Origin: an uncultured Devosia sp.
GTDB lineage: Bacteria; Pseudomonadota; Alphaproteobacteria; Rhizobiales; Devosiaceae
Length of the DNA stretch: 50,544 nt
Reading direction: 5' to 3'
NCBI RefSeq assembly: GCF_946479885.1
Contig: NZ_CAMLHM010000024.1
Span: forward strand, 1 to 50,544
The position numbers were made by a program, and so were the translations under genes. The notes beneath the pieces are model-generated. The model was not told where the DNA came from. It was given only the letters and a program-made list of their open reading frames with translations, and did no database searches. Positions 9,469 to 18,059 of this stretch are shown here, piece by piece. The number at the start of each line of letters is the position of its first letter. Positions within the stretch are counted from its first letter, which is position 1.

Positions 9469-9891
9469 TTAGAAACGACGCGGACGGCGTTCGCCGCCGC
9501 CGAAGCCACCACGGTCGCCGCCGCGATCCGGACGGCCGCCTGCGCGGTCGCCATCACGGTCGTCGCGATCGCGCTTCTGCATCATTGCCGACGGGCCTTC
9601 TTCCAGCTCGTCCACGCGGACGGTCATGAAGCGCAGGATGTCTTCGTTGATGCGCATCTGGCGTTCCATCTCGGCAACAGCGGCAGGCGCTGCTTCGATG
9701 TTCAGCAGGGTGTAGTGCGCCTTGCGGTTCTTGCGGATGCGGTACGAGAGACCCTTGAGGCCCCAATATTCGTTCTTGGTGACCTTGCCGCCGCCGGAAG
9801 CGAGGACTTCGGTCAGGGCAGCGGTCAGCTCTTCAACCTGCTGCTGGGAAACGTCCTGGCGAGCCAGGTAGATATGTTCGTAGAGGGCCAT
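9469..9891 (-). CDS. rpsF: 30S ribosomal protein bS6
   Basis: Small-subunit protein S6, partner of S18 on the 30S platform. The start at 9891 gives [18 protein letters not shown], the usual alphaproteobacterial N-terminus, and 140 residues. An ATG 30 nt upstream is in frame but would add ten residues not expected in the family. The globular domain ends near residue 100. The last 35 residues are a low-complexity tail rich in Arg, Asp and Gly ([27 protein letters not shown]), probably disordered and RNA-contacting. First gene of the ribosomal-protein unit. Confidence 0.96.
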   Translation of the reverse strand: MALYEHIYLARQDVSQQQVEELTAALTEVLASGGGKVTKNEYWGLKGLSYRIRKNRKAHYTLLNIEAAPAAVAEMERQMRINEDILRFMTVRVDELEEGPSAMMQKRDRDDRDGDRAGGRPDRGGDRGGFGGGERRPRRF

Positions 9892-9925
9892 GAATGCGCC
9901 TTCCTTCGTGGTTTCAAACACAGCA

Positions 9926-9964
9926 ATGCCTGGCGCGGAGCCTCCTTGAAGCCGGAAAGGGCAT
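9926..9964 (-). promoter_or_regulatory. Possible S6:S18 autoregulatory leader stem
   Basis: About 35-75 nt upstream of the rpsF start, the minus strand can form an ATGCC...GGCAT stem enclosing two CCG trinucleotides. The known S6:S18 leader motif of many bacteria presents a CCG on a stem that mimics the 16S rRNA site bound by the S6-S18 dimer. The match is by eye, the fold was not computed, and the inner pairing is uncertain. Confidence 0.3.
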
Positions 9965-10131
9965 CAAAGCAGTCTTGCAAAGAGCGGGAACACGGGAGGC
10001 CGGGCGATTGCCCTATTCGTCGTTCATTCAAACGACAAACCCTCCGTTCAGCCCCCGGCCAAACGAATTGCTGGCGCGGCTATAGGGCCAAACGCGCCAC
10101 CGATCAAGCAGAAATGCGGGATTTGGGAATG

Positions 10132-10166
10132 GTGAGCCGGGCGGATCGAACGCGTGTCCGGCTCAC
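10132..10166. other. Hairpin between the VOC gene and rpsF
   Basis: Perfect 9-bp inverted repeat (GTGAGCCGG at 10132-10140, complement at 10158-10166) with a 17-nt loop, beginning eight bases after the VOC stop. There is no T run on either side, so termination is possible but not convincing. Confidence 0.35.
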
Positions 10167-10173
10167 GGATGGC

Positions 10174-10554
10174 CTAGTTCGGCTCGTCGCCGACGGCCAG
10201 GATATTGCCTTCGGAGTCCTTGAACCAGGCGGCGTGGAACTTGCCCATGGTGGCAATGCCGTTCACGGTCTTGAGGCCCGGCATGTCATAGTCCTCGAAC
10301 TTGACGCCGTGCCGGCGAAGGTCCTGCACCTCCGCTTCCACGTCATCGGTGGAGAACGAGAGCAGCGTATTGGGCGCCTTGCCGGCATTGGCCGTGGGGT
10401 ACAGCATGAAGCTGGTGCCGCCGCCGAGCCGGTACATGCAGCCCAACTCGTCTTCCAGCGCCGGAGTGAGGCCGAGTTTGTCGCGATACCAGGATTTCGC
10501 GCGGTTCATGTCTGCAGCCGGGATGGTTGCGTAGGCACGATGATCTGTGAGCAT
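10174..10554 (-). CDS. VOC family (glyoxalase/bleomycin-resistance fold) protein
   Basis: A 126-residue single-domain protein of the vicinal oxygen chelate superfamily. The N-terminal beta-alpha-beta-beta-beta unit (AYATIPAADMNRAKSWYRDKLG) and the second unit (LSFSTDDVEAEVQDLRRHGVKF, KFHAAWFKDSEGNILAVGDEP) are both visible. The FKDSEGNILAV segment carries a glutamate-type metal-site position, but an intact metal triad cannot be confirmed. Substrate unknown; members include dioxygenases, glyoxalases and antibiotic-binding proteins. It stands alone between rpsF and fabD on the minus strand, with 225 bp of upstream DNA shared with divergent fabD. Confidence 0.82.
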   Translation of the reverse strand: MLTDHRAYATIPAADMNRAKSWYRDKLGLTPALEDELGCMYRLGGGTSFMLYPTANAGKAPNTLLSFSTDDVEAEVQDLRRHGVKFEDYDMPGLKTVNGIATMGKFHAAWFKDSEGNILAVGDEPN

Positions 10555-10749
10555 AACTTCCTCCCTTTCTGAGAGACTGTCACAGCTGAGAAGTTACGCC
10601 TGCCTCGCCCGCGTGTAAAATGCCATATCGCCCTGCGCCGCGCGCTTGCCGCAGGAACTGGGGATGGTATGGCGCCTTCGTGGCCCGATGCCTTGACTCC
10701 GCCACACACACCGGCCAAACGCCCCGCAACTGGACAGCCGCCTCGCGGA

Positions 10750-10766
10750 TTGTCTAATTGAGACAA
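10750..10766. promoter_or_regulatory. Palindrome just upstream of fabD
   Basis: TTGTCT-AATTG-AGACAA, a perfect 6+5+6 inverted repeat ending 13 nt before the fabD ATG, between the VOC gene and fabD. The position suits an operator overlapping the fab promoter or leader, or a small mRNA hairpin next to the ribosome-binding site. No regulator can be named. Confidence 0.45.
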
Positions 10767-10779
10767 CGAGGGGCCAAAC

Positions 10780-11730
10780 ATGACCAAGCGCGCATTCACC
10801 TTTCCAGGGCAGGGCAGCCAGGCCGTCGGCATGGGCAAGGATCTCGCCGCCACCTATCCGGAAGCCCGGGCGGTGTTCCAGGAGGTCGACGAGGCCCTCG
10901 GCCAGCGCCTCTCGGCGATCATGTTCGAAGGTCCCGATGATATCCTGCGCCTGACCGAAAATGCCCAGCCCGCGCTGATGGCCGTCAGCGTCGCCGTCAT
11001 TCGCGTGCTCCAATCCAAGGGCATCCGCCTCGCCGATCACGCCGCCTATGTCGCCGGCCATTCCCTGGGTGAATATTCCGCGCTCTGCGCCGCCGGTACC
11101 TTCTCCCTGACCGATACAGCCCGCCTGCTCAAGACGCGCGGCCAGGCCATGCAGAAGGCCGTACCGGTGGGCCATGGCACCATGGCGGCCCTGTTGGGCC
11201 TCGATGTCGCCACCGCCCAGGAAGTGGCCTCCGAAGCCGCCCAGGGCGACGTCTGCGACGTCGCCAATGACAATGCGCCCGGCCAGGTCGTGGTCTCGGG
11301 CGCTACCGCCGCGGTCGAGCGGGCGGTCGAAATTGCCAAGGCCAAGGGCGCCAAGCGCGCTCTGCTGCTGCCGGTGAGCGCCCCATTCCACTGCTCGCTG
11401 ATGCAGCCGGCCGCCGACGCGATGGCCGCCGCGCTTGCCGAGGTCACCATGCAGGCGCCGGTCGTGCCGCTCGTCGCCAATGTGCTGGCCGCGCCTATTT
11501 CCGACCCCGCCGAGATTCGCCAGCGCCTGGTCGAGCAGGTCACCGGCGTCGTCCGCTGGACCGAGAGCGTCACTTGGCTGACCGGGGCCGGCGGCGTTAC
11601 CCATCTGGCTGAGCTTGGCACGGGTAAGGTGCTGACCGGCCTCGCCAAACGCATCAATGCCGAGGTCGTCGGCACCGCCGTCGGCTCGCCCGCCGACATC
11701 GACGCTTTCGTGGCTGAACTATCGGCTTAA
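10780..11730 (+). CDS. fabD: Malonyl-CoA:ACP transacylase FabD
   Basis: Transfers malonyl from CoA to acyl carrier protein, feeding fatty-acid elongation in the cytoplasm. It has 316 residues, normal length. The oxyanion-hole motif FPGQGSQ is at residues 8-14, the active-site serine is S95 in GHSLGEYS and the catalytic histidine is H204 in SAPFHCSLM. The start follows GAGGGGCC. It leads the fabD-fabG-acpP-fabF cluster. A short palindrome lies immediately upstream. Confidence 0.97.
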   Translation: MTKRAFTFPGQGSQAVGMGKDLAATYPEARAVFQEVDEALGQRLSAIMFEGPDDILRLTENAQPALMAVSVAVIRVLQSKGIRLADHAAYVAGHSLGEYSALCAAGTFSLTDTARLLKTRGQAMQKAVPVGHGTMAALLGLDVATAQEVASEAAQGDVCDVANDNAPGQVVVSGATAAVERAVEIAKAKGAKRALLLPVSAPFHCSLMQPAADAMAAALAEVTMQAPVVPLVANVLAAPISDPAEIRQRLVEQVTGVVRWTESVTWLTGAGGVTHLAELGTGKVLTGLAKRINAEVVGTAVGSPADIDAFVAELSA

Positions 11731-11786
11731 CATCCTGAATCAACCCATCAAGGGTTTGAATCACTATCTCCGTGGGGGAGCACTAA

Positions 11787-12536
11787 ATGTTTGATCTGAC
11801 TGGCAAACGTGCCTTGGTCACTGGCGCCAGCGGCGGCATTGGCCGCGAGATTGCCAAGGCGCTTGCTGCTGCCGGCGCCACCGTGGCGCTGTCGGGCACC
11901 CGCGTCGGTGCGCTGGAAGACACCGCCAAGGAAATCGGCCAAGAATCTGGCGTCACCTGCCCGATCGTCCCGGCTAACCTCTCCAAGCTCGACGAGGTCG
12001 ACAAGCTGGTTCCCGCCGCCGAGGCGGCCATGGGCGGCCTCGACATCCTGGTCAACAATGCCGGCATGACGCGCGACAACCTGTTCATGCGCATGAAGGA
12101 CGAAGAGTGGGACGAGGTCATCGCCGTCAACCTCACCGCCGCCTTCCATCTCAACCGCGCTGTACTGCGCGGAATGATGAAGCAGCGTTTCGGCCGCATC
12201 ATCGGCATCTCCTCGGTCGTGGGCGTCATGGGCAATCCGGGGCAGGGCAACTATGCCGCCTCCAAGGCCGGCCTGATCGGCATGAACAAGGCGCTGGCCC
12301 ATGAAGTCGCCAGCCGCGGCATCACGGTCAATTCCATCGCGCCGGGCTTCATTGCCTCGGCCATGACCGACGAACTCAACGACAAGCAGCGTGAGTCGAT
12401 CCTCTCGACAATTCCGGCTAACCGTCTGGGCACGGCCCAGGAAGTCGCTGCCTGCGCAGTCTTCCTGGCCAGCGACGCGGCCGGCTACATCACGGGCCAC
12501 ACGCTCAACGTCAATGGCGGCATGGCGATGATCTGA
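11787..12536 (+). CDS. fabG: 3-oxoacyl-ACP reductase FabG
   Basis: NADPH-dependent reductase that converts 3-oxoacyl-ACP to 3-hydroxyacyl-ACP. It has 249 residues. The Rossmann nucleotide motif TGASGGIG is at 12-19, NNAG at 90-93, and the catalytic set S143, Y156 and K160 (YAASK). The C-terminal GYITGHTLNVNGGMAM is typical. A strong GGGGGAG ribosome-binding site precedes the start. It lies 56 nt after fabD in the fatty-acid synthesis cluster. Confidence 0.97.
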   Translation: MFDLTGKRALVTGASGGIGREIAKALAAAGATVALSGTRVGALEDTAKEIGQESGVTCPIVPANLSKLDEVDKLVPAAEAAMGGLDILVNNAGMTRDNLFMRMKDEEWDEVIAVNLTAAFHLNRAVLRGMMKQRFGRIIGISSVVGVMGNPGQGNYAASKAGLIGMNKALAHEVASRGITVNSIAPGFIASAMTDELNDKQRESILSTIPANRLGTAQEVAACAVFLASDAAGYITGHTLNVNGGMAMI

Positions 12537-12771
12537 CGCCACTGCGGCAACGAAAAGCAGCGGAAAGCCGTTGAAAACCGGCATGCGGGCTTCTGGCGGA
12601 CCCTCGCCAAGTGTGATACTCGCCGCCGCTGACACCCGTGGCGGACCGCCTTGCAGGCGTTTAAAAGCGCGCCTACATTGCCCCGAAGTCAGCCAACACG
12701 GTGCTTGAAGATTTGGCACTCCGCCAATAAGAAGCGAAACGAAACCTCGATTTCGAAAAAGGAAGTCTAAT
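12537..12771. other. Intergenic region upstream of acpP
   Basis: 235 bp between fabG and acpP, long for this compact cluster. acpP is usually expressed far above its neighbours, so a private promoter is likely here. A weak candidate is TTGAAG near 12704 with TAAGAA 17 nt later. No terminator with a T tract is seen after fabG, and no open reading frame worth calling. Confidence 0.35.
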
Positions 12772-13008
12772 ATGAGCGATGTCGCTGATCGGGTCCGCAA
12801 GATCGTTGTGGAACACCTCAATGTGGATGCCGAGAAGGTTGTCGAAAAGGCCAGCTTCATCGACGATCTGGGTGCGGACTCCCTTGACCAGGTCGAACTG
12901 GTAATGGCCTTCGAAGAAGAATTCTCGGTCGAAATTCCCGATGACGCTGCCGAGTCGATCCAGACTTTCGGCGACGCCGTCTCGTTCCTCACCAAGGCCG
13001 TCGGCTAA
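12772..13008 (+). CDS. acpP: Acyl carrier protein
   Basis: Carrier of growing acyl chains for fatty-acid and lipid A synthesis. It has 78 residues, strongly acidic. The phosphopantetheine attachment site is S37 in the invariant [10 protein letters not shown]. Helices II and III ([25 protein letters not shown]) match the family throughout. AAGGAAG lies six bases upstream of the ATG. It sits between fabG and fabF as in most bacteria, preceded by a 235-bp gap that probably holds its promoter. Confidence 0.98.
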   Translation: MSDVADRVRKIVVEHLNVDAEKVVEKASFIDDLGADSLDQVELVMAFEEEFSVEIPDDAAESIQTFGDAVSFLTKAVG

Positions 13009-13040
13009 GCCCCGCGGCTAGCCGAGATAGGCAGAACAGT

Positions 13041-14309
13041 ATGGAATTGCGCCGCGTCGTCGTCACCGGGTTGGGCCTTGTTACGCCCCTCGGCTGCGGA
13101 GTTGAAGCCACCTGGGCCAACATCCTGGCCGGAAAGAGTGGGGCCAAACGTATAGACGACTTCGAGGTCGATGATATTGCCTGCCAGATCGCTCATCGCT
13201 TGCCGCTCGGCGACGCCGCCGACGGCAAGTACAATCCAGATGAGTGGATGGACACCAAGGAACAGCGCAAGGTCGATCCCTTCATCGTCTACGCCATGGC
13301 CGCTTCCAAGCAGGCCATCGACGATGCCGGGGTTGAGCCCAGGACTGCTGAAGAGCAGGAGCGCATCGGCGTCCTGATCGGCTCGGGTATCGGCGGCGTG
13401 GGCGGCATCTACGATGCCTCTATCACCCTGCACGAAAAGGGCCCGCGCCGTATCAGCCCCTTCTTCATTCCGGGACGCCTGATCAACCTGGCCTCGGGCT
13501 ATGTGTCGATCCGCTTCGGCCTCAAGGGGCCGAACCATTCCGTCGTCACCGCCTGCTCCACCGGCGCCCACGCCATCGGCGATGCGGCACGCCTGATCGC
13601 ACTCGGCGACGCCGACGTGATGGTGGCCGGCGGCGCCGAAAGCTGCGTCAACCGCCTGGCGCTGGCCGGCTTTGCCGCCGCTCGTGCCCTCTCGACCAAT
13701 TTCAACGACAATCCCGAGGCTGCCTCGCGTCCCTATGACAAGGATCGCGATGGCTTCGTCATGGGCGAAGGCGCCGGCATTGTCGTGCTCGAGGACTACG
13801 AGCGCGCCAAGGCCCGCGGCGCCAAGATTTACGGCGAAGTGATCGGCTATGGCCTGTCGGGCGACGCCTACCACATCACCGCGCCGTCGCCCGATGGCGA
13901 TGGCGGCTTCCGCGCCATGAGCGCGGCGATCAAGCGCGCCGGCATCAATGCCTCCGAGATCGACTATATCAACGCCCACGGCACCTCGACGCCTCTGGGC
14001 GACGAGATCGAACTGGGCGCAGTTACCCGCGTGCTGGGCGATGCGGCCTCCAAATCGGTGATGAGCTCCACCAAGTCGGCCATCGGGCACCTGTTGGGCG
14101 CTGCCGGTTCGGTGGAGGCCATCTTCTGCCTCCTGGCGATGCGCGACAGTGTCGCCCCGCCCACGCTCAATCTTGATAATCCCTCGGTCGAAACGGCGAT
14201 CAACCTGGTGCCCAAAAAGGCATTCAAGAAGGAGATCAACGTGGCGCTGTCCAACAGCTTCGGCTTTGGCGGCACCAATGCGACCCTGGTTATGCGCAAG
14301 GTCCACTGA
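13041..14309 (+). CDS. fabF: 3-oxoacyl-ACP synthase II FabF
   Basis: Condensing enzyme that elongates acyl-ACP with malonyl-ACP. It has 422 residues. The KAS II catalytic triad is complete: C172 in VVTACSTGAHA, H313 in NAHGTST and H350 in KSAIGHLLGAAG. The C-terminal glycine-rich SNSFGFGGTNA is present. It begins 32 nt after acpP. The ribosome-binding site is weak, consistent with translation on a shared acpP-fabF transcript. A hairpin lies 19 nt past the stop. Confidence 0.97.
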   Translation: MELRRVVVTGLGLVTPLGCGVEATWANILAGKSGAKRIDDFEVDDIACQIAHRLPLGDAADGKYNPDEWMDTKEQRKVDPFIVYAMAASKQAIDDAGVEPRTAEEQERIGVLIGSGIGGVGGIYDASITLHEKGPRRISPFFIPGRLINLASGYVSIRFGLKGPNHSVVTACSTGAHAIGDAARLIALGDADVMVAGGAESCVNRLALAGFAAARALSTNFNDNPEAASRPYDKDRDGFVMGEGAGIVVLEDYERAKARGAKIYGEVIGYGLSGDAYHITAPSPDGDGGFRAMSAAIKRAGINASEIDYINAHGTSTPLGDEIELGAVTRVLGDAASKSVMSSTKSAIGHLLGAAGSVEAIFCLLAMRDSVAPPTLNLDNPSVETAINLVPKKAFKKEINVALSNSFGFGGTNATLVMRKVH

Positions 14310-14328
14310 CTTTTCCCGGATCAAATGG

Positions 14329-14358
14329 AGGCACATCGCGTCGACGCGCGATGTGCCT
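14329..14358 (+). terminator. Probable terminator or stem-loop after fabF
   Basis: Perfect 12-bp inverted repeat (14329-14340 and 14347-14358) with a 6-nt loop, 19 nt after the fabF stop. It is followed only by CTTGTCTTTG, so the T tract is weak and read-through into mltG is possible. Confidence 0.6.
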
Positions 14359-14473
14359 CTTGTCTTTGCGGCCGGGCGTGAGAACAATGGCCGCCGCCAT
14401 ACGGCTGCCGAAAACAAGTGAACAAGACCCGGGGCATTCCCATGCGCACGGGCTTCGAGGGTGATCCAGCACG

Positions 14474-15595
14474 ATGAATGATCGCAAGGTCCGGCGCCGC
14501 CGCCGTTCGAGCAACGGCTTCATTGATATCCTCAACGGCCTGCTGACCCTGCTGGTCCTCGGCCTGCTGGTCGCCGGCGGCATCCTGCTCTACGGCGCCT
14601 CCCAGTTCTATGGCGAGGGCCCGCTGACCGAGGAAACCACCTTCCGCGTCGAGGCCGGGTCCGGCCTCTCGTCCATCGGCCCGCGGCTCGAGGAACAGGG
14701 ACTGATCTCCAATCAATACATTTTCCTGGCCGGCAGCCGCGTCGCCAATATCGAAGGCACCATCAAGCAAGGCGATTTCCGCATCCCTGCCGGCGCAAGC
14801 ATGGCCGACATCCTCACCGAGCTGATCGAGGGCGACCCGATCCGCTATGCCGTCGTGATCCCCGAAGGCTGGACGTCGTGGGAGGCCGTACAGCGGCTCA
14901 ATGCCGACAGCAACATAACGGGCGAAATCTCGACCCTGCCGCCGGAAGGCTCGATCCTGCCGGGCAGCTATGACTACATTCCCGGTGACACCCGCCAGTC
15001 CGTGCTCGACAAGATGCAGGCAGCCATGGCCACCGAACTGGCTGCCGTCTGGGAGACGCGCAAGCCTGACCTGCCGATCGAGACCCCCGAGCAGCTGTTG
15101 GTCCTGGCGTCGATCGTCGAGAAGGAAACCGGCGTCGCCACCGAGCGTCCGCAGGTTGCGGCCGTGTTCGTCAACCGGCTGCGCGAAGGCATGCGCCTGC
15201 AGTCCGATCCGACCATCATCTACGGCATCACCAAGGGGCAGTCGACGCTCGGCCGTGGGCTGCGCCGCTCCGAGATCGAGGCGAAAACGCCCTACAACAC
15301 GTACCAGATCGATGGGCTGCCGCCGACGCCGATCGCCAATCCGGGCATCGATGCGCTCAAGGCCGTGGCGAACCCCGACGACCACGACTACCTCTACTTC
15401 GTCGCCAAGGGTGCCTCGCCGCGCGAGGGGCACGTCTTTGCCGAGACCTATGCCGAGCATCAGGACAACGTCGCCCGATATCGCGAAATCGCCGCTGAAG
15501 CCGCCGCCCAGGCGGAGGCTGACGCCGAGGCCGCGCGCCAGGCGCTGGAAGCCGAAGAGGCAGGCGAGGCCGGCGCGGCGCCGGCCACCGAGTGA
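14474..15595 (+). CDS. mltG: Endolytic murein transglycosylase MltG
   Basis: Cleaves nascent glycan strands in the periplasm and so ends peptidoglycan polymerisation. It has 373 residues. A basic cytoplasmic start (RKVRRRRRSS) leads into one membrane anchor near 21-40, then a LysM-like region and the YceG catalytic domain. The catalytic glutamate is E216 in ASIVEKETG, and LPPTPIANPG is conserved downstream. The last 40 residues are an Ala/Glu-rich helix. The stop overlaps the GTG start of the YicC gene by four bases, so the two are translationally coupled. fabF-mltG-yicC-gmk is a common alphaproteobacterial order. Confidence 0.95.
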   Translation: MNDRKVRRRRRSSNGFIDILNGLLTLLVLGLLVAGGILLYGASQFYGEGPLTEETTFRVEAGSGLSSIGPRLEEQGLISNQYIFLAGSRVANIEGTIKQGDFRIPAGASMADILTELIEGDPIRYAVVIPEGWTSWEAVQRLNADSNITGEISTLPPEGSILPGSYDYIPGDTRQSVLDKMQAAMATELAAVWETRKPDLPIETPEQLLVLASIVEKETGVATERPQVAAVFVNRLREGMRLQSDPTIIYGITKGQSTLGRGLRRSEIEAKTPYNTYQIDGLPPTPIANPGIDALKAVANPDDHDYLYFVAKGASPREGHVFAETYAEHQDNVARYREIAAEAAAQAEADAEAARQALEAEEAGEAGAAPATE

Positions 15596-16482
15596 GCCAG
15601 TCGCTCGCCAGCATGACCGGCTATGCCCGCGCCACCGGCGCAGTGGCAGGCGCTTCGTTTGCCTGTGAGGTTCGCTCGGTCAACGGCCGCGGGCTCGACA
15701 TCCGTCTGCGCCTGGCGCCTGGCCTCGACGCCCTCGAAAGCGATATTCGCCAGCTCATCGGCAAGATGATCTCGCGCGGCTCGCTGACCTTCAATCTCAG
15801 TGTTGAGCGCGAGGGGGCAGGGGGCGACCTGCTAATCAACCGGCAGGCACTGGCCACGGTTCTGGCTGCCATCGACGAATTGAGCGGCGCCGTGCCGGCC
15901 GCCCCACCCAGCCTCGATGGTATTCTCGGCCTCAAGGGCGTGCTCGAGCAGCGCGATCGTCCCATGAGTGCGGATGCCGAGGAGGCCCTTGCCTCTGCCA
16001 TCCTCGATGGCGCCTCCCAGGCTTTGGTCGATCTGGTGCTGGCTCGCCGTCACGAGGGCAGCCAGCTTGCCGCAATCCTGCGCGACCGCCTCGATGAGAT
16101 CGAGGTGTTGGTCAAGCGCGCCGAATCCCACCCCGCCCGCAGTCGCGATGTGATCCTGGCCAAGCTGCGCCAGCAGGTCGCCGACCTCTCGGCCGATATC
16201 GCCATTCCCGAGGAACGCCTGGCGCAGGAAGCGCTGCTGCTGGCCACCAAGGCCGATATCCGCGAGGAGCTTGATCGGCTCACGGCCCACATCGCCACGG
16301 CCCGCCAGCTGATCGGCGGCGGCGGTGCGGTCGGTCGCCGCCTCGATTTCCTGGCCCAGGAATTCAACCGCGAGGCCAATACGCTGTGCAGCAAATCCAA
16401 TGCCGTGGAGCTCACCGCCATCGGCCTTGACCTCAAGGCGGCGATCGATCAACTACGCGAGCAAGTGCAGAACATCGAATAG
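15592..16482 (+). CDS. YicC/YloC family endoribonuclease
   Basis: A 296-residue cytoplasmic protein of the YicC family, of which members have been shown to be RNases acting on small RNAs or mRNA. Conserved parts are SMTGYARATG near the start, VRSVNGRGLDIRLRL (residues about 24-38), and the C-terminal RRLDFLAQEFNREANTLCSKS, the most conserved stretch of the family. The start is taken as GTG at 15592, overlapping the mltG stop as GTGA; an ATG at codon 8 is the alternative. It lies nine bases upstream of gmk. Confidence 0.93.
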   Translation: MSQSLASMTGYARATGAVAGASFACEVRSVNGRGLDIRLRLAPGLDALESDIRQLIGKMISRGSLTFNLSVEREGAGGDLLINRQALATVLAAIDELSGAVPAAPPSLDGILGLKGVLEQRDRPMSADAEEALASAILDGASQALVDLVLARRHEGSQLAAILRDRLDEIEVLVKRAESHPARSRDVILAKLRQQVADLSADIAIPEERLAQEALLLATKADIREELDRLTAHIATARQLIGGGGAVGRRLDFLAQEFNREANTLCSKSNAVELTAIGLDLKAAIDQLREQVQNIE

Positions 16483-16491
16483 GATTAGGCG

Positions 16492-17130
16492 ATGGAATTT
16501 CAGCGTCGCGGCGTCATGCTGGTCATCGCTTCCCCCTCGGGCGCCGGCAAGTCGTCCATCTCGCGCTCGCTGTTCCAGCAGGATCCCAATATCCGCCTGT
16601 CCGTATCGGTGACGACGCGGGCCCGGCGCAGCGATGAGGTCGAGGGCACGCACTACTATTTTGTGGACGTGCCCACCTTCAACCGCATGAAGGCCGATGG
16701 CGAATTGCTGGAATGGGCCCAGGTACACGACAATTTCTACGGCACCCCTCGCGCCCGGGTGGAGGAGCAGCTCGCCGCCGGCAACGACATCCTGTTCGAT
16801 GTCGACTACCAGGGCACGCTGCAGCTCTACGAGAAGAGCCGCAAGGACATGGTCACGGTGTTCATCCTGCCGCCGACCATCCGCGAGCTGCGCGCCCGGC
16901 TGGAACGGCGCGCCCAGGACAGCGCAGGCACGATCGAAAAGCGGCTGCGCAACGCCAAGGTCGAGATGCAGCACTATTCCGAATACGACTACATCATCAT
17001 CAACGAAGATCTGGAAGCATCCACCCAGAAGGTCCGCTCCATCCTGGCGGCCGCTCGCCTGGCGCGGCCGCGGCTGACCCAACTGGATAACTTCGTCAAG
17101 GACTTGCAGAACCAGATCGACTCTCTTTGA
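16492..17130 (+). CDS. gmk: Guanylate kinase
   Basis: Phosphorylates GMP to GDP with ATP, supplying GTP and dGTP. It has 212 residues. The P-loop ASPSGAGKSSISRSLF is at about 14-29. The GMP-binding region (SVTTRARRSDEVEGTHYYFVD) and EWAQVHDNFYGTP follow, then the lid and IIINEDLE. It is the last gene of the plus-strand fab-mltG-yicC-gmk series and faces the convergent rsmA; no strong terminator is visible in the 80 bp between them. Confidence 0.96.
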   Translation: MEFQRRGVMLVIASPSGAGKSSISRSLFQQDPNIRLSVSVTTRARRSDEVEGTHYYFVDVPTFNRMKADGELLEWAQVHDNFYGTPRARVEEQLAAGNDILFDVDYQGTLQLYEKSRKDMVTVFILPPTIRELRARLERRAQDSAGTIEKRLRNAKVEMQHYSEYDYIIINEDLEASTQKVRSILAAARLARPRLTQLDNFVKDLQNQIDSL

Positions 17131-17210
17131 GAGGCGCTTGATTCAGGACATGAGGCGACGCCATGCGCGCCCGCTAGTCCTGCCATCTCCCCATAAGGGT
17201 GAAGTCAGTG

Positions 17211-18059
17211 TTAGCCCTGCCGCAAGCCGGGCAGGGCCCGGGCCATGGCGAGGAAGGCCGCGATCGGCAGGTCCTCCGCCCGCTCGTCGCCCTTGAGGCC
17301 GGCGGCAACCAGTAGGCCCTCGACCGGCACGCCTGCGGCCTTGAGGCTCTGGCGCACCATCTTGCGCCGCTGGCCAAAGGCAGCGCGCGTGATGTGTTCG
17401 AGATTCTTCACCGTCACATCGTCGCCAACCGGCTTGGGCACCAGGTGCACCACGGCTGAGGTGACATTGGGGGGCGGCACGAAGGCTTGGCGGCCAACAT
17501 TGAAGGCGATGCGCGCCTCGGTCCGCCAGCCGGCCAGCACGCCGAGACGACCATAGGGATCCTCACCCGGCTTGGCGCAGATGCGCTCGGCCACTTCGCG
17601 CTGAAACATCAGCGTCAGGCTTTCGAAGAAGCTGGGCCACGGGTCCAGCGTCAGCCAGCCGGTCAGCAGCGGCGTGGCAATATTGTAGGGCAGGTTGGCG
17701 ATGATCCGCGTCGGGCCATCGGCGAGCTGCCGGTAGTCCATCTCCATGGCGTCGCCGCTGATCACGGTCAGTCGGCCCGGATAGGCATCGGCAATCTGCG
17801 CCAGCGCCGGCAGCGCCCGCGCGTCGCGCTCGATGGCGATCACTTCGCGGGCGCCCTCGGCCAGCAGGGCCCGCGTGAGCCCGCCGGGACCCGGACCCAC
17901 CTCGATGACGCGAACGCCCTCCAGCGGGCCCGCCACGCGCGCTATGCGGGCCGTCAGGTTCAGATCGAGCAGGAAGTTCTGCCCCAGCTCCTTCTTGGCG
18001 CGCAGGCCATGCTCGGCAATCACCTCGCGCAGCGGCGGCAGGTTGTCGATCTGGCTCAT
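17211..18059 (-). CDS. rsmA: 16S rRNA dimethyladenosine transferase RsmA
   Basis: Dimethylates two adjacent adenosines in the 3' terminal helix of 16S rRNA (KsgA activity), a late 30S maturation step. It has 282 residues. Motifs in order: [11 protein letters not shown] (about 18-28), the SAM-binding [16 protein letters not shown] (about 51-66), and the catalytic [11 protein letters not shown]. The C-terminal helical domain is intact. The start overlaps the pdxA stop as ATGA, so it is translated with pdxA. It is the last gene of the lptF to rsmA series. Confidence 0.96.
   Translation of the reverse strand: MSQIDNLPPLREVIAEHGLRAKKELGQNFLLDLNLTARIARVAGPLEGVRVIEVGPGPGGLTRALLAEGAREVIAIERDARALPALAQIADAYPGRLTVISGDAMEMDYRQLADGPTRIIANLPYNIATPLLTGWLTLDPWPSFFESLTLMFQREVAERICAKPGEDPYGRLGVLAGWRTEARIAFNVGRQAFVPPPNVTSAVVHLVPKPVGDDVTVKNLEHITRAAFGQRRKMVRQSLKAAGVPVEGLLVAAGLKGDERAEDLPIAAFLAMARALPGLRQG

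Noticed and set aside
13005..14417. 470-codon minus-strand frame opposite fabF
   Set aside because: fabF carries all three catalytic residues and sits in a conserved cluster; the opposite frame is a high-GC artefact.
17131..17210. Possible small gene between gmk and rsmA
   Set aside because: Eighty bases with no start plus ribosome-binding site leading to a meaningful frame.
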